64,000 nt of DNA. Origin: Hygrocybe punicea. Lineage: Eukaryota; Basidiomycota; Agaricomycetes; Agaricales; Hygrophoraceae. The stretch spans positions 3,038,001 through 3,102,000 of the forward strand of contig OY744465.1 in the NCBI GenBank assembly GCA_963556145.1. The letters are read 5' to 3'. The notes beneath the pieces were generated by a model. That model was not told the origin of the DNA, ran no database searches, and saw nothing but the letters and a program-made list of their open reading frames with translations. Below are positions 11,998 through 21,296 of this stretch, piece after piece; positions within the stretch are counted from its first letter, which is position 1; each line of letters begins with the position of its first letter. A program made the position numbers and the translations under genes.

Positions 11998-12849
11998 TTG
12001 CAACATACTATTATTTCAGGATTTTGTGGTGATACCTCTCCCAACAAATTTATTGAATCTGGTTGTGCTGTCTGTAGAAGATTGACTCCAGTCCTGCAAT
12101 TGCAAAGTTACACAGAGTTGAATTTAAGTTGTTTGAAACAATCTGGTGTAACTCACAAAGAGCGCTTCTCAATTGATGATCCAATCCAATCTTCAGATAG
12201 CCCTATAATAAATGAAGATCTTCATGGCATTTGCAAGAAGTGTTGCAAGTCTTTGATCAAAGGCAAACATCCTGCTATGTCTCTGGCAAATGGTTTATGC
12301 GTGGGACAATTTCCTGATGAATTACATAATTTGTCTTATGCAGAACAACTTCTTGTTGCTAGAGTGAGACACAACAGATGCATAGTTCGAGTTTCTTCAG
12401 GAATGCATAAGATGAGAGCAAATGCTATTACTTTTGCCAACCCAACTCCAAAGATATATGACATTTTACCCCCACCTCTTGATGAGTTGGATGAAGTACT
12501 TGCATTCATTTATACTGGACCATGCACACCTACCAAGTCTGATTTTGAGAGAACACCATTGCTTGTTAGAAGAAACAAAGTTGCAACTGCTTTGAATTGG
12601 TTGAAACTGAATCATTGTGACTATTTTGACTTGGAGATTTCAGAAGAAAACTTGAAGCAGTATCCTGAGAATGACATACCAGTGGTGGTGGAGTACAGAC
12701 AATCATTCATTAACAAAAACCCAGAAGCTACTGCTGTTAATGACATGGAAGAGGAAGAAGGAACTGAGACTGAGATGTGTCCATTTGTAGTTCATGGTCT
12801 GACTGGTAAAGAATACTCAACCAAAAGGCCATCAAAGCTATTGCATTAA
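11998..12849 (+). pseudogene. Helitron A DUF6570-like domain
   Basis: A 283-codon open block begins with a cysteine pair (CAVCRRLT), then CKKCCKSL, then the conserved run AEQLLVARVRHNRCIVRVS, PPPLDELDEVLAFIYTGPC and LNWLKLNHCDYFDLEIS. This is the domain usually found just upstream of the Helitron Rep domain (DUF6570, from family knowledge). It is in the same frame as the preceding block. A small deletion near 12825, in the segment that reads EYSTKSVKALKAIALKHL in Helitron B, shifts the frame and ends the block. Confidence 0.75.
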
Positions 12850-12857
12850 AACATCTG

Positions 12858-14468
12858 ATGGAGAATAACAAGATTTTGGCAATTGGACATGAGAGTGATC
12901 CACAATCCATCTATAATAACCCTCAGTTGTTTCCTCAAATGATGCCATGGTTGTTTCCCTTTGGACTTGGTGGAATTGGCAATTCACTGATTCAAGGAAA
13001 GATTTCAGAAATCAAACACAAGAGACACTTGTTAATGTACTATGACAAGCGGTTTCAAAAAGATCCACACTTTCCTTTAATTGCATTCAACCATGAGCAA
13101 ATAAAGGAGTCTACAACAGCTGGCTATTTATTAGCTGAAAAAGCAAAATTTGAACACATTTCACAAAGATTGATGGATGTTGATCTTGGAGTGTTGAATA
13201 ACATTGCTAGAAAAATGGAAGATGGTGAACATGTCACTTCAGAAACAGATGAAGAGAAGCTATGTTTTCAATTAATTAAAGATATTGATCATGTAGGCAG
13301 TCATGTCAAAGGATCACTCACAAGCAAAAAATACATGAGAAATGAAGTGTAGTCTCTGATGTCATTTTTAGGAGCACCTTCATGGTTTATCACTTTTTCA
13401 CCAGCTGATAACATGCATCCACTGTCTTTATATTTTGCTGATTCTAAACTAAGCTTTACACCAGAGCTTAGAGCATATGATGAGCGGTACAGACTGATTG
13501 CAGAAAATCCAGTGGCTGGTGCTAGATTCTTTCACTTTATGGTAGAACTATTTATCAAACATGTTCTTGGTGTTGGATCAAACCATTCTGGCTTTTATGG
13601 CAACACCAAGGCATACTATGGCACAGTAGAGCAACAAGGACGTCTCACACTTCACATGCACATGCTACTATGGCTCAAAGCATGTTTGTCACCTCAGAAA
13701 ATCAGAGATAGAATAATGGATCCAACTTCAGATTTTCAACAAGCTTTTGTTCAGTATTTGGAAAGTGTGCACATTGGTGAATTTTTGACTGGAACAATGG
13801 ATGAAGTCAAAGCTAAGGTAAACCACAAATCTGAACAAGAAGACTATGAGGATCCCACTCAGACTCTACCTGAAGCCCCCCCACCTATTTGTACAATTAT
13901 GCATGATGTGAGCAACAATGATTGCAATGATTGCAAACAGGTGGATTCATGGTGGGATAGATTTGCAAACACTGTGGATGATTTGATTTTACACTCCAAT
14001 GTTCATAATTGTGGCAGAAATAGTTCAAACAATGAAAAAGTGCAGAGAAAAGATAGACCCAGTTGCATGAACAAACATGGTAAATGCAAGGCTAGATTTC
14101 CCAGACCATTGTTTGAATCAACACAAGTAGACCCAAAAACTGGTGCATTGAATATGAAGAAGGGTGAAGCATAGATCAATACATTGACACCACTTGTCAC
14201 ATTCCTATTTCGCTGCAATTCTGATATTACAAGTCTTCTTTCTGGTACTGCAATCAAAGCCATTGTAGCATATATTTCTGAGTATATTACAAAACCTGGA
14301 TTGAAAACCTATAGCATATTTGATACCATCAGAAGTGTGTTTGACAGAAACTCAGAAATGCTTGGAGGATCCATGAAAAGAAAAGACAAAGCTAGAAAAC
14401 TCATCACCCAGATTATAAATGCTTTGACTGCAAAACTTGAGATTGGTGGTCCAATGGCTTCAATGTAT
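12858..14468 (+). pseudogene. Helitron A Rep (Helitron_like_N) domain
   Basis: Three open blocks in one frame (12858-13352, 13359-14174, 14184 on) are split by TAG codons where Helitron B has TGG. Visible motifs are YYDKRFQKDPHFPLIAFNH, PSWFITFSPAD, the HUH-type LTLHMHMLLWLKA near 13650, CMNKHGKCKARFPRP, and the two-tyrosine motif IVAYISEYITKPG near 14265, the expected DNA-nicking tyrosines. The domain is nearly complete but inactivated by stops, and it is cut by the HLE at 14469. Confidence 0.8.
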
Positions 14469-14555
14469 TACGAGTTCTTTAATTTATTAAAGACTCGTTT
14501 GTTATCAGACCAGGCTCACAGCAGTTTCGTAATTGATTGATTAATTAATTAATTA

Positions 14556-16690
14556 CTTGTTTAGTGGGCCAGTGCTTTGCATGGCATGAACGAGTTCTTC
14601 TTTTCCTCTCCTCACATTCATCATAGCAACCTCTCACCATAGCAATATAAAAAGTAAAAAAAATAAAACTGCATAGCATATCTCAACCTCCTCTCCCACT
14701 GTCATATCTTCTTTGCTTTATCATGATGCAATATTCTCAGCCAAAAAAGAGAGCAACACAATACATCAACTGTCAAATACAACTGTCTTTAAACAGTATG
14801 ATAACAATTGACTTACATTTGCTAAACCCTACTTCTCCATAACTTTGCTGCACAACAGATGATAACATGAAGACAGCTGTGCTTGAGTGGACCAATGTTG
14901 CATATGACATGAACAAAGTCTTGTTTCTATTATTGAATATTTATTTGTATGATTATTACAAACATCAATAAGTGATTTTGCTTGAAATATATAATTAGTA
15001 TATAATATATACAGCGATATCACATTGAATTATATGTTTTACAGCTGATTTCATAAACATGCGGAAAAGTTTAAAAAGAAATTGAGGTGTAAAAATTTTG
15101 GACTTGGTGAAATTTCTCTTGTATCTCATGGAATACTGCATGGATTGAGATGGTTATAGAGGGAAAGTTGTACTATTTCTTAAGGGCTTTCTACTCCTGT
15201 GATTACATTTGGATAATATTTAGTGTATGGTGAGTTGTAGATGAAATAACAGGGAAACCAGCACTTTTTGAGACCCAAAATGATATTGTCAAATTATGGC
15301 ATCAAATGAGCTCCTATGAACAAGATTGTAGGGGGGAAATTGTTCATTTTTTCAAGGGCTAGAAGTACATATACCGTGTTTTCCTTTATTTTTGTGTTTT
15401 GAGCCAATATTACATCTGTACTATTTTTGATTGCATTGGGATCGAAATACCACAAGAATTATAAATATTGGCTCAAAACACAAAAATAAAGGAAAACACG
15501 GTATATGTACTTCTAGCCCTTGAAAAAATGAACAATTTCCCCCCTACAATCTTGTTCATAGGAGCTCATTTGATGCCATAATTTGACAATATCATTTTGG
15601 GTCTCAAAAAGTGCTGGTTTCCCTGTTATTTCATCTACAACTCACCATACACTAAATATTATCCAAATGTAATCACAGGAGTAGAAAGCCCTTAAGAAAT
15701 AGTACAACTTTCCCTCTATAACCATCTCAATCCATGCAGTATTCCATGAGATACAAGAGAAATTTCACCAAGTCCAGAATTTTTACACCTCAATTTTTTT
15801 TTCAACTTTTCCGCATGTTTATGAAATCAGCTGTAAGTAAAAATATCATTATATCATCTGAGTTACACTAATTTCTGCTTATATAGCTGATATTTCCATA
15901 TATAGTAATGGTGGTCACATGTGATTATGACTCCTGTGATCACCTCGAAATTTAGGATATATGGTATAAAATTACCTTATATGGTTAGACTGGTCACATG
16001 TGACTATCACCATTGCGATCAGCAAAAAATTTGCTATACAATATCAGAAATTGCCTTATATGGTTAGAGTGGTCACATGTGACTGTCACATCTGACCCGA
16101 AATGATAATATTAGGCAGCAGTTCAATTTTCAGCTGAATCTGATAAGAATTAAGGCCAGGATAAATATTTTGAATATAATTGTATTTGTGTAATGAATAT
16201 GATGAGCAGTATGTGATTTAGCATATATTATGCAAAATTACCATATATGGTTAGACTGGTCACATGTGACTATTACCATTGCGATCAGCAAAAAATTTGG
16301 TATATAATATCAAAAAGTACCCTATATGGTTAGACTGGTCACATGTGACTGTCACACCTTGCCCGAAATGTTGATATTAGTCAGCAGTTCAATTTTCAGC
16401 TAATTCTGATAAGAACTGAAGGCAGTATGAATATTTTGAATATAATTGGAAGGTAATTTGTCTTGTGTGAGACATCCCATATTTGGATGCTTATGTAAGC
16501 CACTCCAAACATGTCCCCGATTTTATGTTACATTCCAGCATAAGAAGTAGAATCATATCTCTTGCCCAAAAAAAATTTCTCTATAGGCGATGCAAAAACA
16601 TTAATGAATTAATTAATTAATTAAATACGAACCTTCACTGAACCAGGTCTGATAAAGAACGAGTCTTTTAATAAATTAAAAGAACTTGTA
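14556..16690 (-). mobile_element. HLE copy 3b, nested in 3a, itself carrying a foldback element
   Basis: It starts at the left with CTTGTTTAGTGGGCC and ends with AAAGAACTTGTA. Both flanks give T|T on the minus strand, and 3a resumes cleanly on both sides. Subtracting the 792-bp foldback and its TA duplication leaves about 1.34 kb, matching copies 6 and 7. Confidence 0.8.
15042..15833. mobile_element. Foldback element with long inverted arms, TA target duplication
   Basis: It is two near-identical inverted arms of about 370 bp around a short loop near 15440-15465. The ends are CAGCTGATTTCATAAAC and its inverse, flanked by TA at 15040-15041 and 15834-15835. Other HLE copies show the uninterrupted site ATGTTTTAAGTAAA. 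A TA duplication and CAG termini point to a Tc1/mariner-type non-autonomous element (inference). A related copy lies at 32238-33186. Confidence 0.8.
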
Positions 16691-17400
16691 AATTGATTGA
16701 TTAATGTTTTGGATCGTATGTACAGGAAAGTTTTTATTGTGACTAGTTATGATCTGACTTGAACCACTGAAAATAAAGCACAGTGGGGGCTATGTTTGGG
16801 TATGATTACATAAGCATCCAAATATGGGTTGATGTACAAATGCATCAACAATGGTTAAATTATATTCAGTTTTGCGAAAAATATTCATAGCAGTTTCAAT
16901 TGTTGACAGAATCAGCTAAAAATTTTACTTACAGATGATCTAACCATTTCAAGTAATGTGTGGCTGTCACATATGACTGGTCTAACCATATAAGGAAATT
17001 TTAGGCTATATAGCCTAAATTTGATGGTCATCATAGTGGTGACAGTCACATGTGACATATATTACCATATAAGGAAATTTTGATTATATGAGCTAAAATT
17101 GATAATCGTACTTACAACATATAATAAAAACTGCTAACCATCATAACTGATCAACTTTGATATCAATTGTTGATATTGCCTTATCTGGCAAGATTCATCA
17201 GATAGGACCATCACCACTGCGATCACCATCAAATTTAGCCTATATAGCCTAAAATTTCCTTATATGGTTATAATAGTCATATGTGACTGTCACACTTGTC
17301 ATATCAAATCATCATACCTACAACTCATATCTAACTACTAGTTGACAAATTGGCTGAGATTGACTTAAATGGTCAATATTTCCTTATATGGTTAGCCATC

Positions 17401-18000
17401 CCCCCAAGTCACGATTTAGTACATGCTAGTCTCAGCGGAGGTCCGGAACAGCCCATGCTCAGGCTATCCATGGGTCCAGAGTGACTGCTTGTTAGGCCAT
17501 GTAGCTGGGTAGCTCACTTTCTGCTGATGCATCTCAGCGGAAATCCGACGAAGTCCTGGTCTCGAGTCATCGAAGGGTCCTGAGAGACGACCAGCAGGGG
17601 CACGACCAGCAGGGGCACGGATACACATTATGAGAGGGTGGGAGTGAATCATGCACAGACTGCACAATCACAACTCCCGTGGCCCCGATGACCACCCTCC
17701 GTGATATCCCCAACCAATCTTCAATCATTTTGAGAGGGTGGGGGTTGTGATCGCGCAGTCTGTGAACCGCGCACAGACTGCGCGATCACAACCCCCACAG
17801 CCCAGACGGCCACCCTCTGTGACATCTGCCATAAATAACGTCCAGGACTGGAGGAGGGCTGTGCACAGACTGCACGACCACGCCCTCTGTGGCCCAGTCG
17901 GCCATCCCCTCAGTTGGTTTTGGAAGGGTGGAAGCGGATCGTGCACAGACTGCATGATCACGTCTTCCATGGCCCAGACAGCCATCCTTCCAGGCTATAC
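17401..18000. repeat. Degenerate 70-100-bp repeats with GC-rich palindromes
   Basis: At least four units carry TGCACAGACTGC(A/G)(C/T)GATCAC-like blocks followed by GGCCCAGACGGCCA-like blocks (near 17650, 17775, 17865, 17950). The unit near 17750-17800 is itself palindromic around GCGCAGTCTGTGAACC. Near 17580-17610 a 15-bp sequence, ACGACCAGCAGGGGC, occurs twice in tandem. No gene is supported; open frames on both strands merely follow the repeats. Confidence 0.65.
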
Positions 18001-18702
18001 AACTAGGAATAATAATGACCATAACGAAGCTACAAGAAAAGTACAAGTACTGACCTTTACTAAAGAGCTAAACGGTGACAACCGCAAAACGCGTCGACGC
18101 GTCAAACAATGATTAGTAATACTTTCTCACCGTTCAAAAAAAAAACATTTCACTTTACCATCAGTGCTCCAGCTGGCGTGGGTTATCAAATTTTGTAGTG
18201 AGCTAGGGAAACCATGAAACTAATGAGTCTAAGGAATATACATCTTGTGAACGTTGAACGTTGAAACGTTGAAGAGAGGGCAAAGCAAGCGTGTTTAATA
18301 ATGATGACTCAGACTTTCCCATGGTTCAAACGACCGAATTTAGCAAGAGTTTGGGGCATGGCATTTGATATGGAAATTAATGGTCACCGTGATGGGTTAT
18401 GGTGGCAAGCGGCGTATGCTGTGGGGGGGGGCCAAAGTCGCCAGTTTAAAAAATATTTACGTGGTGTAGAATAATTTGGTATACTTCGTCGTCCTTTTAT
18501 TATAAATTGTCTTTTCATCAGTAATAATAGTATGCTCATATCATTTGCAAATGCCTATAAATGGAATTAATTATTATATCTAAAAATATTTTACACTTGT
18601 GACTTTTCACGGGGAAGGAATGCCGGTACGATACTAATGATTTCACATTGATATAATCCTTTTACCACATTGAGTTTGGACTTAGTGATATTCTGTTCAA
18701 CA
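18001..18702. other. Upstream interval of the H3-mimic gene, no gene seen
   Basis: It holds short direct repeats (GAACGTTGAACGTTGAAACG near 18249), a run of G at 18423-18431, and AT-rich sequence before the 18703 start. It presumably contains the promoter of the following gene, but I recognise no defined element. Confidence 0.35.
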
Positions 18703-20268
18703 ATGCCCTGCACGAAACAAACCGCAAAGAACTCCACTGGTGGTGTTGTTCCCCAAAAATCTAACAAAACTGAGAAAACTGCACCAGCTTCCATTCCAGC
18801 AGTCTGTCTCGTTGTGTCCTCTGACTCTGCGACTCCGTTGCCCCCCCCACCCTCTGATGGCAAGAACGACGTCTGTGCTTACCTTTTAAAACATTTTTCA
18901 CCTGTAACTGACCTTCTCACAGTTTTGCTACATCTGCCTGAACGGTGGACTGCTCATGGTCTGTGAGTACTGTCCACGGTCAGTCTGCGAATCATGTGTG
19001 GACATCCATGCCAATCCGGCTGTGATACCTTCCATCTTCGTCTGCCCGTCATGCCATGAATCGAATTTTACAGGCCGTCATTGTGAGCCCTACCATGTGA
19101 GTGTATTACTTATTTAATCGTAACCAAGACTAATGAACGACTTAGGCCCTCTACATCTTGAATGGTCCTGCGTATGTCAACAACTCCCTCAATCCCACCA
19201 CTCATATCCCTGCGATCGCGTCTCCCGTCCAAATCACCAGTGGATTTCAAATGCACGCCCACTCCCAGGTGTCCCATGACACCCTTTTGATCGTGCACTT
19301 TGTGCTCTCTGGGACATCTAACGCTGGTGCCCCTGCTACTGTCCTCGCATCCTACATGTCAGGATTTCTTGCCGAGTCTGCTCTCCGGTTTGCTGAGGTG
19401 GAATTCGATCTTGCCGATGATTCAAATGTGGAACTGCATGCAAAGCGGGTTGCCGAAATTTGCAGCCAATACCAGTACGTTTATTTGTACTGCATACTTT
19501 GCTGCATACTTTGCTCCATTTACTTATCATAATTAGACACTGCTCATCTCGGATTGTAATTTTCATAACCACGCATTCACATGATGAAACCGGGGATTTA
19601 TTTATCGGTCCGAAGTTGTGTACTTCTGTGACGGAGGTGAGCTTTCTTTGTCGTGGCATCCTTATTCTAATTGCCTGTATCAAATATCAGTTTTTTGACC
19701 TCCTGATCCCGCGAAGGGTCGAAAACTTTCTTCGGGAGAGGGATGTGACCCTTTGGGTCATGTCGTGTGGTGCCCTGGTCAAGATGCCTCGAAGCTACCA
19801 GGACTTGGCTGGGGTGATGAAGCAGTAAGTTTTTTGTCTTTTGTTTTTCTCAACTGAGTTGCTCGCTTTGTCCTAAGTTTTAAATTCAACAATTTGGTTG
19901 CATTTACGGCAACTAAGTTTCAACCCATTCTCACTACGAACTTCACCCTCAGCATGGCACAAAGAAACCTCGTCGAACGATTTCCATTCGATCTTGCCAT
20001 CCGGGACACCGTCCCCACCGTTTTTTCAATCGGTCGCCACACAGACATAGTGTACGTCCAATTTTCTAACGACAGCATCAAGGGCACTCGTTACACTTGG
20101 TGCCACCCCCAAATCTGCCCATGGGGACAAGAGGTCCCCCCCCAATGCTCCGGTTGTGGCCGAATTCGAACATGGTCGTTTTCTCGAAAATGGTCGGACA
20201 TAGTGGTAACCTGCAGTAGGTGTAAACATCAGTTGACTTTCAGTCAGTTAGGTGGTGAACTTCACTGA
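18703..20268 (+). CDS. Histone H3-tail mimic / PHD-like finger / probable caspase-like protein, 431 aa
   Basis: Six exons: 18703-18870, 18923-19096, 19146-19474, 19537-19636, 19691-19824, 19878-20268. The five introns are 49-62 bp, GT-AG, and the exons sum to 1296 bases, in frame throughout. Residues 2-20 (PCTKQTAKNSTGGVVPQKS) copy the H3 N-terminus: K4, Q5, T6, A7, S10, T11, G12, G13, P16 and K18 kept, K9 changed to N. Residues 57-102 hold four CxxC pairs (FCYIC, CEYC, CESC, CPSCH), a PHD-like arrangement. The middle has VIFITTHSHDETGDLF (His237) and LWVMSCGALV (Cys283), placed like the caspase/CHAT dyad. The C-terminus adds CSGCG and CSRCKH. Likely role: a nuclear protein engaging H3-tail readers or writers, or a protease (inference). 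From memory only, similar uncharacterised proteins occur in other Agaricomycetes. Confidence 0.8.
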
Positions 20269-20850
20269 TTGGGTGGCGAGTTCTTCGGTGGACGGTGGTT
20301 AATTCGTGACTGCCCTTTGTAAAAAAAAAATTTGCATCAAATATATGTCCCAGTCCCCTGTTTGCTCTTTGTAATGTATCCAAGCAAGTAAATCACCCAG
20401 TGACTCATGTAGGTCAACTTGTCAAGCTGCAGCTCAAAACAACTTGTTGAAGTTATTACTCAAAACGTACAATTAAGTACAATTAATAATTCATTATGTA
20501 ATAAGGTTGAAAAACCTTTTTTCTCAACTCAAACTACATCCCTATGACGTTCAAAAGCTTTATCCTACTGCTACTTGTGTTGCTGACCATTCTATTACAA
20601 TTGAATCACCCACAGGTCCTATTTATATCGGGATTCAACATATTTCCATTACTAATTTGATTTATGTCAGCGGTTGTCTGCCGAAGCTCACATCGATGAA
20701 AAAACCAGTAAAAATGTTTATGGAGTTAGCCAATTGCTTTGGGAGGGATTCAGTCAGTAAATATAACTACCTCTAGATCTACTGAATGTACTAAGTACTT
20801 CACCATGTTTAGCAGATTGGTTTAATATTACTTGCCAGACACTTTTCCCC
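20269..20850. other. Interval between the H3-mimic gene and Helitron B
   Basis: Mostly AT-rich. An open stretch at 20507-20776 (89 codons) may be a remnant of the Helitron 5' region but shows no motif I can name. No RNA gene is seen. Confidence 0.35.
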
Positions 20851-21060
20851 CTGCCCAGACAGTTGGACGTGTTGTTTTCGCTGCCCAGACAGTTGGGCGT
20901 GTCGTTTTCACTGCCCAGACAGTTGGGTGTGTCGTTTTCTCTGCCCAGACAGTTGGGCATGTTGTTTTCACAGCCCAGACAGTTGGGCGTGTCCTTTTCT
21001 CTGCCCAGACAGTTGGGTGGGTCGTTTTCTCTGTTCAAACAGTTGAATGCATCATTATCC
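20851..21060 (+). repeat. 30-bp tandem repeat, seven units
   Basis: Units start exactly at 20851, 20881, 20911, 20941, 20971, 21001 and 21031, each beginning CTGCCCAGACAGTTGGG or a close variant. In the frame that continues into the Helitron N-terminus they read as PRQLGVSFSL decapeptides. There are no unique spacers, so this is not a CRISPR array. Confidence 0.85.
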
Positions 21061-21296
21061 CTGTCTGGTCAATGCAAAGCAATGATAGGTTCTTTGTTAT
21101 CTCAGTCAGGGTATTTTATGTCAACTATACTATTCTTGCAGTATACTATATTATGGTTTGGTATAGGGACCATAGCCTGGCATTTTGCTACTTGGATATT
21201 ATTGCTGAGCAAAGCAGCAAAGCCATTTGACTTCCATGATATATAGCCATATCATCTCGAAATATTGATAACGACAATCATATATCTAGGACATAT

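Larger units (their letters stand above)
10258..14468 (+). mobile_element. Helitron A, decayed, truncated before the helicase
   Basis: This is the N-terminal half of a rolling-circle Helitron protein broken by stops and a frameshift. Domain order is hydrophobic/SAP-like N-terminus, 19-residue repeats, DUF6570-like, Helitron_like_N (Rep). Sequence ends at 14468, where an HLE starts after a T. No PIF1 helicase follows beyond the insertion. Confidence 0.85.
14469..17400 (+). mobile_element. HLE copy 3a, interrupted by copy 3b
   Basis: The 5' part (14469-14555) starts TACGAGTTCTTTAATTT after a T. After the nested copy, the sequence resumes at 16691 with AATTGATTGATTAATG and continues to about 17400 with the usual interior blocks (CATAAGCATCCAAATATGGG, CACATGTGAC). 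No clear 3' terminus is seen, so the right limit is approximate. Confidence 0.65.

Noticed and set aside
20851..21060. Regular 30-bp repeats as a CRISPR array
   Set aside because: The units are directly adjacent with no unique spacers, no cas genes are present, and the genome is eukaryotic.
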